A stretch of 64,000 bases of DNA from Macrosoma leucophasiata (lineage: Eukaryota; Arthropoda; Insecta; Lepidoptera; Hedylidae): contig JAWQUS010000023.1 in NCBI GenBank assembly GCA_036365455.1, forward strand, positions 2,914,001 to 2,978,000. Direction: 5' to 3'. Both the position numbers and the translations under genes were made by a program. The notes beneath the pieces were generated by a model. That model was not told the DNA's origin. It searched no databases and saw nothing but the letters and a program-made list of their open reading frames with translations. Below, one piece after another: positions 1 to 9,995 of the stretch; the first letter of the stretch is position 1; every line of letters begins with the position of its first letter.

Positions 1-44
1 AGTCATATTTTTAATAGCGGAGGAGATTGTAATTAAGTGTACAC

Positions 45-150
45 TTAGCCTGGGTTACACCACGACATTTGTTAAAGTTAAAGTTAATGTAACATTTCAC
101 ATCCTTCTTTAACTTAAAGAAATCTGTTAAAGTTAGAGAAGGATCTGAAT
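45..150 (+). repeat. Foldback family R, left part of a copy
   Basis: This stretch carries the left arm and middle of a short foldback element seen more completely at 10517-10649 and 21232-21367. The family begins TAAGCCTGGGTTGCACCAC and ends with the complement. This copy loses the right arm after about 150. It lies downstream of the RPAP3 gene. Confidence 0.6.
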
Positions 151-719
151 ATAATACATTGTTATGTAGGTATTGTAATACATGAATATAAAGGCATTTA
201 CTTACATTTGTATTGTTGGTAAGTAAGATGGAATAATGCACGGAATAGATAAAAAAAACGGAAAAGATGGAATGGTAATGTGGGCGTGGCAAGCGCGCCG
301 CAACTATGTATGAACAAACACAGTTCGGCCGAACCATTCGTTCGCCGCTCGTAGTGTCGTGTAGACTGCTTCGAATGACACATCTCTTAGGAAAAAACCG
401 TGGAGTGCCAATTTTAACATGTCATATAAAATGTCAGACCTCAAGTACAAAGCGCGGCGGTTTTCCATCGGTAAGTCACAAATAACATTTATTGTAAAAA
501 ATATACAAAGGAATATGAATATGCGAACTTAAACTGCATTATTTAAACGTTACTGCTAGCGAATACATTGCTCGTTAAGAACTCGCTCAATTAACGCTAT
601 TACTGTCTCCGCTTGCAATGTACAGCATGTAATGCGTCCGCTACACTTCGACTACTGACGTACATTCCTTGTGAGTAGGTATATTGTTGTGTGCGTGCGA
701 GTGCTTATTGTCTACGGGC
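151..719. other. Unassigned, AT-rich
   Basis: I see no long open frame with coding character, no tail and no repeat shared with the rest of the window in this stretch. Confidence 0.4.
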
Positions 720-726
720 GTTGTCT

Positions 727-905
727 TATGGTGAGATTCACAGACCGCACTACGACTTTACTTTGAGCAAAGTATGCTTAGAACTGTCAGAAATGTATGG
801 GTTTTGATAGTTCGAAGCGTACTTTGCTTCCTTCGAACTGCGTAACTTTGCGTACTTGCTTTAAAGTAAAGTCGCAGTGCGGTCTTCACAGACCGCACTA
901 CGACG
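727..905. repeat. Foldback family K, copy 1, three arms
   Basis: The sequence starts GGTGAGATTCACAGACCGCA and folds back on itself. The left arm at 727-800 pairs with the stretch near 810-883. A further arm, ACAGACCGCACTACGAC, follows at 886-902 and forms a tight hairpin with the end of the right arm. Copy 2 at 42274-42413 has a simple two-arm structure, so the third arm here is an extra partial duplication. Confidence 0.7.
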
Positions 906-1100
906 CCCTTAGTGTGCCAACTTGCGCAAACGAATAGCTGCCCTGAGAATTTATGTGTGGGTGATTGTCGAGATGGTGTTGCATTTGTGTAAGAAATTGC
1001 ACTGTGGGAGAAAAGCGGCGACACTGGTTCTAATACTAAATTGTAGGAAAAGCCTTTCCATTCTTTTTTATCTATTCCGTGGAATAATGTATCTACTATG

Positions 1101-1188
1101 TTTTTTTTTCTAATGAAAGTGACAAGCAAGCATGCAGTTCACATTGATGTTAAGTGATGACTGCAGCCTAAAGACACTTACACAATGA
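1101..1188 (-). mobile_element. SINE-B, 3' end fragment
   Basis: A poly(T) run is followed by the complement of the conserved SINE-B 3' half, including the AACTGCATGCTTGTTTGCCA region. It stops at 1188, where a second SINE-B fragment starts on the other strand. Confidence 0.7.
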
Positions 1189-1366
1189 CCAGGTGGTAAT
1201 GTACAGCCCTGTAATATCCGACACAGAAGCATAACACCTTAGGCCTCAGGAGTGGTATCACATCTGCATTTCGACCTTGGCCTTTCTGTGGGTGTCTATA
1301 GGCTGTAGTCATCACTAATGTGAACTGCATGATAGTTTGACACTTCCATTAGATAAAAAAAAAACA
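1188..1366 (+). mobile_element. SINE-B, 5'-truncated
   Basis: It starts inside the element at AGGTGGTAATGTACAGCCC and ends in a run of ten A. With the preceding fragment it forms a head-to-head pair with poly(T) on the left and poly(A) on the right. Confidence 0.75.
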
Positions 1367-2225
1367 AACTAAGAACGCCAGCGTACCTAGCAGCTTGATA
1401 CCTAATAAGGTAGATACGGTTAAGTACGAGTCTTTATAAAGCAATACCGAAGGTTACCACGCAGTTGAGGATTTTTATTTACTTACCCCGTAAATAAGAT
1501 TACTCCACATTATTGGATATGTCGAACAAATATAAGACAGCTGTGACACATTTAATATAATTACTTACTACAGGAAATATTTTTCGGTTTGGAATTGTGT
1601 TCGTATCTCTTATCGCATAGTATTGCGGTATTCAGCGTAACGTTGATAAAATAAAATTATTTTCATGTTTTTCGCTATGGTATAGGTTCAAGCGCTACGA
1701 CAATTACCGTTTAATTTTGAATTGAATTTGTACAAAAGGTTTTGCGCTTATGTGTTTATTATCTATGTATATTATACCAAGTAAATAGTTTACTATATAT
1801 ACTTAAATAATTTAAATATGTATCAGTAGAATGTCCATTTCGTCTTTTACAGACCTTTGTCTAAGTAGTCTCTTTAAAATAATATTATTTAGTAATAATA
1901 AAATTGATTCGTGTCAAGTAGTTATAATCATGTACTCCATGTGATCAAAGTGCTTTCGAAATTTAGTTTTATAAGTTTAATTTAGTTTTATAAGTTTATT
2001 ACCTGTTTAATACTGTGAAACACCGCAGCTGAGAGGGGATTCTTCTAACACAAGTTACTACAACTTAAAAGTTAAAAGAAGAGTTCCCACACCCAATTAT
2101 ATGAACACTTGTTTTTATGAAAAAAAAAAAAAAAAAAAAACGATATAAACGGTTAAAAATGATAAAATCGTTTGAATTAAATGTAGTAACTCTAAAAAAA
2201 ATATATTCTTGGATCTAATTCTGTT
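1367..2225. other. Unassigned, AT-rich with an A tract
   Basis: No gene or known repeat is visible. A near-pure A tract lies near 2119-2140 and could be the tail of an old retroposon, but no element body could be recognised before it. Confidence 0.4.
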
Positions 2226-2368
2226 ACCTGTGGCAGAGAATATGTAATTATACTCCTGTGGTTATATGCGGTTCCGTATTGAACCCAAGAAAATCCGCGC
2301 AGTAGTCTATGAGTTTGACACCGCTCCCCCCCCTATATTATACCTATATATTCCTATTTCTTTTTCCT

Positions 2369-2530
2369 ATGTAATGCCACCAAATAATTTCTGTCCTCGA
2401 ACGTCGGTGAGCGCTACAATGTCGTGTGACAGCGCAATAATGCTCCTTACCCGAAATATAATGATGGCATGCATTAGTGCAGCATTTTGGAACACGTACA
2501 TCGAGGTATATTACCAACTGCACTGTGGAG
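2369..2530 (+). repeat. Local direct duplication, copy 1
   Basis: The segment with TGAGCGCTACAATGTCGTGTG and GGCATGCATTAGTGCAGC recurs in diverged form at 2727-2930. Both copies have scattered substitutions and small indels, so the duplication is old. An open frame at 2266-2598 over this region has no recognisable protein similarity. Confidence 0.65.
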
Positions 2531-2726
2531 CGGGATGCGGCTCCGAACCTTACACAAGTAAACTAAATTTAGCTACAGACATGGTCGATAATCTTTAATT
2601 TTATTTATTTAATTATCTCAGGCAACAAGAGCCCGTATAAATACATACCTTATACAGTAACGTATACATTTATGTATTAAAATAAGTCTATGAAATATTT
2701 TTATTTTTGTTCTATGAAACATGCCT

Positions 2727-2930
2727 AATTCCTTTTCCTATGCAAAACCACGAAGTAAGCTCTGCCCTCGAACATTTCGTAACGTTAGGTGAGCGCTAAA
2801 ATGTCGTGTGGTCGAGCAATTATGCCATGCTCTTTACCCGAAACATCCTAATGGCATGCATTAGTGCAGCGCCGTTTTAGAGCATGTAGTGTATGTAGGC
2901 TAAGGGATATTACACACTGCACTCTGATGT
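2727..2930 (+). repeat. Local direct duplication, copy 2
   Basis: This is the second, diverged copy of the 2369-2530 segment, about 360 bp away in the same direction. It shares the CCTCGAAC, GAGCGCTA, ATGTCGTGTG and GCATGCATTAGTGCAGC blocks. Confidence 0.65.
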
Positions 2931-3025
2931 TGATATCAATGTGACTGGCACTTTGCAATACATTACTGTTTTTCCAAAACGTTGGTAATGAACGTCACGT
3001 TCACAATTTACATGACATACATTTT

Positions 3026-3274
3026 ACTGGTGGTAGAGCTCCAGTGACGGAGCTCACGGGCGTAGGCACCACCGCATTACCTAATTTACTTGCCGCTAAA
3101 TGGTAGTGTTCGTCACTATCGTGTTCCGGTCAGGTGCTAATGTACGGCCCTGTAATTTCCGGCACAGAGGCATAACACCTTAGGCCTCAGGAGTGGTAAC
3201 GCATTTGCATTTTGACCTTGGTCTTCGTGTGGGTGACTAATGTCAACTGCATGCTTGTTTGCTTGATAAAAAAA
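3026..3274 (+). mobile_element. SINE-B, near full length
   Basis: It starts with the family 5' end ACTGGTGGTAGAGCTCCAGT and ends in GATAAAAAAAC. It lacks about 35 bp in the 3' half (the stretch around TATAGGCTGCAGTCATC). Confidence 0.85.
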
Positions 3275-3277
3275 CAA

Positions 3278-3370
3278 ATATCTGTAGGTCATACAAATAT
3301 TTGTCCCGGTGCGGGGATCGACCGTTAGAACCAAACGGTCATCTCACACCGCTGGACTAACCGGGTCGTC
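3278..3370 (-). mobile_element. SINE-C (tRNA-derived), head fragment
   Basis: On the minus strand it reads GGTTAGTCCAGCGGTGTGAG (box A-like), then an imperfect GGTCGATCCCC (box B-like), then GGGACAAATATTTGT. The same unit occurs at 14280-14425 and 25454-25650. It abuts the tail of the preceding SINE-B. Confidence 0.75.
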
Positions 3371-3429
3371 AAAATAGACTGACTGCACCTAAAAATCTGA
3401 AACAACGTAGGTATACGTCGTGGAGTCAA

Positions 3430-3755
3430 AGTGTGTAAACACACTATACCGAAGCTACGCGACGGAAGTTCGGCGGCTGATTTTACGTTCCGATGTATTC
3501 GGCTGATATGACACACCATAAGTGCCGAACTTACGCGGCAGTACTTCAGTTCAGTGTGGTGTGTGTCGGCATAGTGTGTGAATTCAGCAATCGAACCGAA
3601 CTTCGGTCGTACGCCCGACCGAATTTACGCTGTACGCTATAACGCAGCGTAATTTCGACATAGTGCGTAGTCAGTAAAACAGATAGCATTGCAGGCGTAA
3701 TAGTGCCGAACTTCCGTCGCGTATCTTCGGCATAGTGTTTACAATACCAAACAGA
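3430..3755. repeat. Foldback W, CpG-rich
   Basis: The left arm, GTGTAAACACACTATACCGA and onward to about 3478, is complementary to the right arm ending near 3750. Both carry the ACGCGACGGAAGTTCGGC block. The middle has many CG dinucleotides and several shorter self-complementary pieces (such as GCGTAA/TTACGC). It has no coding potential and is a likely non-autonomous DNA element. Confidence 0.65.
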
Positions 3756-4018
3756 AAAACAAAAGGCGTATTGTTTTGTCGCTACGAATAAGAAAACAGG
3801 TCACCTTGGCTCAAGTGAACAACACTTTGGACGAACATCAATATAACCTAATTATTATTCAAAAGAGCGTATTTAAAATGTCACCACCATGCCCATAACG
3901 AATAATTAATTAGAGTTGTACGCGAGTTCATTTTCCAAATGAATGAACAGGTATCGAAGTTGTTTGCGGTTGTTCGTTGGTATTGGTCACGCCCCTTGCT
4001 TGAGATATGAGAGAAATA

Positions 4019-4640
4019 TGTATGTATCTTCACGCCAAGTCCCTAACGGGGTAGGCAGAGAGTGTAGAGCGCCAGATATCCCGGTTCTGACAAACCTCTC
4101 GTGCCTCGTCTACCTTCATCATTCTCTTCATACATGCACGCCGATTCCTAAGACTTTTGACCCCACCATCAGACAGAACTCGACCTATTTGGTCATGGTA
4201 GGTCAGTCTTGGTCTTCCTGGGCCTCTGCAACCATCCACATTCGCATTGTATATCTGTTTAGTCATTCGCTCATTCGACATTCTTTCTATATGCCCGAAC
4301 CATCGGAGCATGCCTTTTTTCATTTTTACACCGATACTATCATTCACACAAAGTCTCTTTCTTACATCTTCATTACGAACGCGATCGGTGAGTGATACAC
4401 CGCAGATCTTGCGCAAAGATCTCATCTCGACCGCGTTCAACTTACTTTCATGCTCTTTCCTGCATACCCAGCTCTCGCTTCCATATAAAAGCGTTGGAGT
4501 AAGTACAGCATTATGTACGGCTAGTCGAGCCCGCTGGCTGAGATGTTTCGATTCTAGCAGCTTACCCAACGCGCCATTCACGCAATTCCCAGCAAGCACT
4601 CTTCTTTCTATGTCAGTGGTGGACCTAACATCCTTGCTAA
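4019..4640 (-). mobile_element. LINE-1 (local name), 5'-truncated copy with TSD
   Basis: This is the 3' end of the same non-LTR family as the element at 17685-20410, in opposite orientation. It is flanked by a perfect 12-bp target-site duplication, ATGAGAGAAATA, at 4007-4018 and 4641-4652. The 3' end has the family's short CATA-repeat tail. The encoded tail of the reverse transcriptase (4030-4599, minus) is 189 residues and differs from the longer copy at a single residue near its end (D for I). That near identity points to recent mobilisation. Confidence 0.92.
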
Positions 4641-4867
4641 ATGAGAGAAATAATGGAACATAATTAAATGTTTTATACCTACCTATACTTATAATCAGTA
4701 GAATATTTAATTTTCACTTTTTATCGGTAAAATTGCTATACCTTATTTTATTCAGTAAAGTTGCGCTATTTATTTAGATGCTAATGATACAATAGATCAA
4801 ATTACTAGAACTGTCTGCCTGAACTTCATAATAATATTCACTTCTCTTCTCTGTCTTTCATTCACTT

Positions 4868-5150
4868 CCTAGGCTCTGCAACCATCCACATTCTGGTAGG
4901 TATATCTGTTTAGCTGGGGTGTTTGCATATATTATTTTACTTGGATATGTCCCAAAAAAGTATATATTCTCGAAATTCAATAGAACATGAATAGATTTTC
5001 TAAAAACTTTTTCAAGATATTTAGAGGAACTTAATCCCTGAAGGTGTAGTTAGTGGGAAGAAAATAATACATGCAAACGCCCCAGCTAAACATATTAACA
5101 GATAGGTATACAATGCGAATGTGGATGGTTGCAGAGGCCTAGGAAGATCA
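4868..5150. repeat. Inverted repeat carrying LINE-1 pieces
   Basis: The arm at about 4868-4932 (CTCTGCAACCATCCACATTC, then TTTAGCTGGGGTGTTTGCAT) is complementary to the arm at about 5070-5150. Each arm contains both a piece of the LINE-1 3' end and an unrelated block (GCTGGGGTGTTTGCAT). The spacer of about 140 bp is AT-rich and non-coding. Confidence 0.65.
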
Positions 5151-5332
5151 ATATTGACCTACCACGACCAAGTAGGTCGAGTTCTGTCTGATGGTAGGGT
5201 CAAGTCTTAGGAATCGGCGTGTATGTATGAAGAGAATGATGAAGGTAGAGGAGGCACGGGAGGTGTGTCAGGACCGGGATATCTGGCGCTCCACTCTCTG
5301 CCGTTAGGGACCTGGCGTGAAGATAGATACAT
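5085..5332 (+). mobile_element. LINE-1, 3' fragment
   Basis: This holds the last ~240 bp of the LINE-1 family, from the ACAATGCGAATGTGGATGG block to the GGCGTGAAGATAGATACATA tail. It has frame-breaking changes, including a lost A run and a deletion near the final codons. It continues directly into a SINE-D fragment. Confidence 0.8.
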
Positions 5333-5488
5333 ACAAACACCCATGATTCGTCGAATACCTTTTCGCCCATCTATTAGATAGCGAGCTTATTATATCTTCA
5401 GTCACATTACCCAACTCCGTGCGTGGTACATTTCCGTTTCCACAAAAACTTCCATAAAATGGAAAAAACCCAATAGCACCAGAGATTT
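5333..5488 (-). mobile_element. SINE-D, middle fragment
   Basis: On this strand it is the complement of the SINE-D body: AAACACCCATGATTCG through AAAATGGAAAAAACCCAATA to AGAGAT. It is joined to the LINE-1 fragment on the left and to a SINE-B on the right. Confidence 0.65.
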
Positions 5489-5570
5489 ACTGGTGGTAGA
5501 GTGCCAGTAGACTCGAGGGCTTAGGCACCACCGCAAATCTATCTGCCGCCAAACTATCGTGTTCCGGTCA
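5489..5570 (+). mobile_element. SINE-B, 5' fragment
   Basis: It starts ACTGGTGGTAGAGTGCCAGT and ends after TATCGTGTTCCGGTCAG. The 3' half is missing. Confidence 0.7.
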
Positions 5571-5612
5571 GCATAATGGCTAATTTAATGTATGACAGAA
5601 CGACTTTTGCCA

Positions 5613-5815
5613 GGGGCCTGACAGCCTAACTCTACTGCTTTCGATTAGGACGTTATCTTGTCAGTTTCGTACCGCATATTAAAACATTTGCTCTTTAGTA
5701 TATACCTGCGGACGAAAACAATTCCGATGTTGTTCCGAAACTGATGTTGTCATAATCGAAAGCAAAACGAAAGCATTTGAGTTACGCGGTCAGTCCCCTG
5801 GTCAGCTAGTATAAA
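5613..5815. repeat. Foldback Y
   Basis: The ends CCAGGGGCCTGACAGC and GTCAGTCCCCTGG are inverted copies. The arms also share ACTGCTTTCGATTA and its complement TAATCGAAAGCA. The CAGGGG end resembles some hAT termini, but no clear 8-bp target duplication was found. Confidence 0.55.
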
Positions 5816-6004
5816 ATATTTCTAAGATTAAGTGAAATAAAACAACAATATACAAAGTGTAACCTATTTTTATTGTAGAAATCAAAATAATCACAGAACT
5901 CAAACATTACCTTTGCACCATAAAAAAGACAAATTTCCAAACTTAATTCAAACGACAGTCAATACGGCGATAACATAGCAACATTCCGGGCAACATATCA
6001 AACA

Positions 6005-6230
6005 GTAAGGGAACCCAAGACACGCCGCTAAAACTCCATACACACACTTAATTTGGTCTCATCAATCAGTGACGTGTATTAACACGTGCACCTGTATGCG
6101 TAGCACGTAGAAAATACCAACAGTCGCCCATAAGAGAGGAGGAGGTTGGGAGAGGCGGGGAAATCGGGCGGGACGTCCGAAGTGTCCATTCTATGCGTAG
6201 TATTATTACATATTCTCTGCCCAAGATGCG
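6005..6230 (+). repeat. Repeat X, copy 1
   Basis: It shares AGTGACGTGTATTAACACG, TGCGTAGCACGTAGA, GTCGCCCATAAGAG and GGGGAAATCG with 41518-41758 in the same order. It is non-coding. In the second copy the unit sits inside another repeat, which shows that it is mobile. Confidence 0.6.
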
Positions 6231-6296
6231 ATTTTTTATGGATACATGCGCGTCAGATTAACATAATATGAAAAATACCTTTTACAGCTAGAAATA

Positions 6297-6372
6297 TTAC
6301 ACATCGAGCCTACCAAAGAGACAATCGCCTAGTTACTTCGTAGAGCGTTATATCTGCACACTGTTTACATTA
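6297..6372 (+). repeat. Foldback A, left-arm fragment
   Basis: It carries CACATCGAGCCTACC, AAAGAGACAATCG and GTAGAGCGTTAT, the left arm of the ~300-bp family A. The right arm is absent here. Confidence 0.6.
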
Positions 6373-6639
6373 CCCCTAGTTTGCACTAAAAACATCAAAC
6401 ATGATTCTGTTTCGCAACTCGCCGCATAAAATATGTATTGCGATATGTCTTTTTGGTGCTTGCGTTCGCACTGCTGTCAAACTTATCATTTTAGTGAAAC
6501 GCCTCACGATTCGTTGTTATCTATGTTTTGTATTGACATAAAACATGTCTTTTATTCATGTTTGTCTATAGATTTGTCTAAGTTGACGTTTACATAGTCT
6601 CTTAATTTGTACCGAAACGTGTTTAGAAGTCGTTTTAAT

Positions 6640-6835
6640 TGAAATAAAACTATTTTTACGGATTTATCTCGCGTCAAATCATTTTAGTTTAATATAAACT
6701 AAAATGATTTTTTTAAATGAGGTTCGGGAGGACCGGGCGGTCTGCCCGGGACCACGGAAGCTGAAAAGCAACCGAAACGTCGGGTTGATTTAAAAAATAA
6801 TTTTAGTTTAATATACGCGAGATAAATAACTATTG
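6640..6835 (+). mobile_element. Penelope-like element, terminal remnant
   Basis: It holds the terminal region of the 30812-32702 element, with ACCACGGAAGCTGAAAAGC, CCGAAACGTCGGGTTGATT and an ATACGCGAGATAAAT end. The ends are in inverted orientation around the middle (ATCATTTTAGTTTAATAT and complement). No coding sequence is left. Confidence 0.65.
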
Positions 6836-7039
6836 TTTTCTTTGTGTTAACATCTGTGGTGTATTCTTTTTATTTTTCTGTCATGTTCAAAAAATGATTT
6901 TGTATTATCACACCGCTACCCTAAAATGTCCTAATAGTTAATTTGTGGACAACGGGGTTGATTACGCTCCTTGTAAAATTATGTACCGAGTAATTGTCCT
7001 TTTTTACTAAATAATTAATAATGTTGTCATAAATAAATA

Positions 7040-7105
7040 AAAAAAATCCGTAGATACAGTTTTATTTCAATGAGTGTAGCTCGCGAAAACCTAAGAACAT
7101 ATCGT
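7040..7105 (+). mobile_element. Penelope-like element, outer end
   Basis: It shares CAGTTTTATTTCAATGAGTG, TAGCTCGCGAAAACCTAAGA with the outermost end of the element at 30812. It is only the terminal ~60 bp. Confidence 0.6.
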
Positions 7106-7309
7106 GTTTTAATTGTTTTCCAAGGGAGTCGAACACGAAACATGGAGTGGACAAGATCATGTTATGGTCATCATCATCACAACATATTGCGAAACTTGTC
7201 GTGAAATATGTCTTGTGCTTGATTGTGTCAAACATATACATGTATTGACATAATTGGTTGACAATGCAAACGCATTTCGAGACATTTTATGTAAACAGCG
7301 ATTGAAACA

Positions 7310-7580
7310 TGTTTTTATGTTGGAATGTCAAACGTCACATAAGTAAGGTGCGAAAGAGATAATGCTCTACAGACTCGAAATAAACCGAAGCCTTTCATCC
7401 TCGGCGTGCATGTATGAAGAGAATGATGAAGGTAGACGAGGCACGAGAGGTATGTCAGGACCGGGATATCTGGCGCTCTACACTCTCTACCTACCCCGTT
7501 AGAGACCTGGCGTGAAGATACATACATACCATACTTCCTTTCTAAGTTCGATGGACAATATTTCTTGTAGGATACTGTAC
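7310..7580 (+). repeat. Foldback A, right half, split by a LINE-1 fragment
   Basis: The right arm of family A runs 7310-7398 (GGTGCGAAAGAGATAATGCT, GACTCGAAATAAACCG) and resumes at 7532 (CTAAGTTCGATGGACAATAT). The gap is filled by a LINE-1 3' fragment. Confidence 0.65.
7400..7531 (+). mobile_element. LINE-1, short 3' fragment
   Basis: It runs from CGGCGTGCATGTATGAAGAG to GGCGTGAAGATACATACATA and retains about 130 bp of the LINE-1 3' end. The insertion interrupts foldback A. The target duplication is not clear. Confidence 0.8.
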
Positions 7581-7754
7581 TCTACTGAATACGTCAAACA
7601 ATCTAAGGTTTTTAATTTTTTTTTTTTAATTAATTTATTCATGACCATAGATACAAAGTCTTTCAGTCGTATATTGAATTTCACATTTCTTTAAATTAAT
7701 GAATATCCTTAAGGAAGATGACGATGATTAAATGCTTCCATGAGGAACATGATG

Positions 7755-8000
7755 AGATGATGGGATGGCTCCAGTAAAGCGATGGGGACTTTACTAGGAG
7801 TTTTTACGAAGATTTGGAGGCAATACGAAAAATCACTTTTCACTTCATAATATTACTTTCTTACACTCGTGAACATTATCGAATGCTTTATGATAAAAAT
7901 CCCACCATTTTTACACATAAAAACGCGACTATACACAAATTTCGAAAATAATATCACGCAGCGACACAGCCCTTTTCCGCATTCCCGCCAAAACCCTAAG
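7755..8000 (-). mobile_element. Retroposon H, diverged copy
   Basis: The blocks GTAAAGCGATGGGGACTTTA, GGAGGCAATACGAAAA and ATTCCCGCCAAAACCC match the H family (26165-26555). This copy is strongly diverged and lacks most of the middle. Confidence 0.5.
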
Positions 8001-8104
8001 GTTTTTAAAACCCAGTAGTGTAGCCGTTACAAAATTTCAAAAAGTCGCCACGAGTTCATTTTACTTCCGAATCGTCTGAATTTTGGACAGAGACTTTGTT
8101 CCGG

Positions 8105-8366
8105 CCATAGAGCAACACGTGCCATGGCCAACCGGAGGGGAGAAGCCAAAACGCTTATTAATTACGGATGCAAAACAGTCTGTCGTTTCACATAGACACA
8201 CACAACAAAAATCGTCTATTGCTACGAAACTCAGACCCTAACTTTAACAAAATACATAAACAATTTCACGCACACATTTAAACATCTCGGCGACAGGAAT
8301 AGGATCACTTGCATATGGCTACTTCCCTCCGGTCCGCCGCGGCCGGTGGCCCGTGTTGCTCTATGG
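8105..8366 (+). mobile_element. hAT-type MITE F, copy 1
   Basis: The ends CCATAGAGCAACACG and CGTGTTGCTCTATGG are inverted. Subterminal CCGGAGGGGAGAAGCC and its counterpart extend the inverted repeat to about 50 bp. No transposase is encoded. Copy 2 at 10748 shows the 8-bp target duplication for the family; flanks here are not clear. Confidence 0.75.
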
Positions 8367-8382
8367 TTGCGGCACATTTTAC

Positions 8383-8687
8383 GTAACTTCACGCCTGTAA
8401 TCCCCGAAGGGGTAGGCAGAGGTAAATGCATGCATTCAATCATACATGCAAACACCCACGACTCGCCGGTTACGTTTTGGCCCATATAACAGGTGGCGAA
8501 CCTGTTGCCATCTCCGGGCACATTACCAAACTCCGGGGTACTGGGAAACTTCCAGAAAATGGAAAAATCCCAATAGAAGCAGAGATAAAGGATTTTAAAC
8601 CGTTATCTCTGATAGTCCCCAACCCGGGAATCGAACCCAGGACCTCCAGCGTAATAGTAGTGGCCAGCTACCACTACGCTACTGAGG
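8383..8687 (-). mobile_element. SINE-D (tRNA-derived), full length
   Basis: Read on the minus strand it starts GCCTCAGTAGCGTAGTGGTA (box A-like), continues TGGGTTCGATTCCC (box B) and ends with CCTTCGGGGATTACAGGCGT GAAGTTA. ATTTTAC occurs on both flanks and may be the target duplication. Another full copy lies at 22861-23152. Confidence 0.85.
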
Positions 8688-9014
8688 CATATTTTACATT
8701 CCCTCAAAATATCTAACGCGACCTTGGCTCAAGATAATGAATATATTGATGCCCTGACCTTTTCGAGAGTTTGACCATTTCAAAAATGGAGACGAAAAAT
8801 TACTCGTAATCATCAGATACTCAGAAAGGAAGGGAACCCTATCAAAGCTCACATCGAAGCGAGCTCGGCAGCCCTATATTATACTGTTAGGGCTGCCACC
8901 ACGAGCCCCAACAATCGAAATGAAACCAGGGTTTTTACAAATTTTGGTGAACGTATTCAACAGGGCGCGAGGTATCTCCAATATCTTAATCTGACGCGCT
9001 CAAGTAAATCCAAA
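8688..9014. other. Unassigned, with a small hairpin
   Basis: No gene is seen. A hairpin with perfect arms GGCAGCCCTA (8867-8876) and TAGGGCTGCC (8888-8897) lies inside it. Confidence 0.4.
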
Positions 9015-9243
9015 CACTCCTCTTGGGCACAGTACATACATGAGCAGTGTGGAAACTACGTACAAAACGTTCGGAACGGCACCCATACACAAACATGCGC
9101 ATCGACGCTCGAGTACCGTGCGTCTCACTACTGCAGCACCGCGAGAATCGCTTAGGGGCCTCGTCGATGCGCATGTTTGTGTGAGTGTGCCGTTTCAAGT
9201 TTTCACACTGTTCATGTATGTACTGTGTCTTGGGATCCTCTAC
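9015..9243. repeat. Foldback N
   Basis: The arm at about 9018-9105 (GGGCACAGTACATACATGAG, CACAAACATGCGCATCGACG) is complementary to the arm at about 9160-9240. The ~55-bp centre holds CTCGAGTACCGTGCG. Short open frames across it on both strands are products of the symmetry, not genes. Confidence 0.7.
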
Positions 9244-9329
9244 TAAAAGAAATACACAAATTGAGAAACGGCAAATGACATTTTGCAAATATGCACCACT
9301 ATCTGCTAAAGAAATCTTAATAAAAAGAC

Positions 9330-9371
9330 AATATACAAACCGTCGGCAGGCATGACGCCGGTTTGTATATT
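9330..9371. repeat. Small hairpin
   Basis: Perfect 13-bp arms, AATATACAAACCG at 9330-9342 and CGGTTTGTATATT at 9359-9371, enclose 16 bases. Confidence 0.7.
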
Positions 9372-9397
9372 CACTACTAGATACAGTACCCAGCAAG

Positions 9398-9912
9398 ATA
9401 TACTGCGAATCGATCCTACGAAAGAGACAATTGGCTGGTTTCGAATTCGTAGAGCGTTATCTCTGCTACACACTGCCTACGTAAGCACTGATCATCCGGT
9501 ATTGGTCAAAACTTGATCAAAATGGTGGACATACGTCATATAGGTAAGGTGCGAAAGAAATGACGCTCTACTCACTGGTGGTAGAGCTCCAGTGACGGAG
9601 CTCGCGGGCGTAGGCACCACCGCATTACCTTATATAGTTGCCGCTAAATGGCAGTGTTCAGCACTATCGTGTTTCGGTCAGGTGGTAATGTACGGCCCTG
9701 TAATTTCCGGCACACCTTAGGCCTCAGGAGTGGTAACGCATCTGCATTTTGACCTTGGTCTTTGCGTGGGAGTCTATAGGCTGCAGTCACAGATCACTTA
9801 ACATCAATGTGAACCGCATGCTTGTTTACCACTTCCATTCAACAAAAAAACATCACCCGAAATAAGGCGAAGTTTCTTCCGAAGTTCGATGTGCAATGTT
9901 TCTTGTTGGATA
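9398..9912. repeat. Foldback A, split by SINE-B
   Basis: The left arm and centre run 9398-9573, with GAAAGAGACAATTGGCTGG and TAGAGCGTTATCTCTGC. The outer right arm resumes at 9849-9912 (CCCGAAATAAGGCGAAG, TTCGATGTGCAATG). The SINE-B at 9574-9848 separates them. Confidence 0.75.
9574..9848 (+). mobile_element. SINE-B inside foldback A
   Basis: It starts ACTGGTGGTAGAGCTCCAGT and ends TTCCATTCAACAAAAAAAC. It is near complete, with a short deletion near 9713. An independent SINE-B sits in another foldback A at 56735. Confidence 0.85.
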
Positions 9913-9995
9913 CCATACATACACGTACAATAACCACATATACAAGTTAACACATAAGAACATTTGAACCGTGGAAGGAGCGTATAAGTTGAAAA

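Noticed and set aside
2119..2140. Poly(A) tail of a processed gene copy
   Set aside because: No coding sequence or target duplication could be found next to the A tract.
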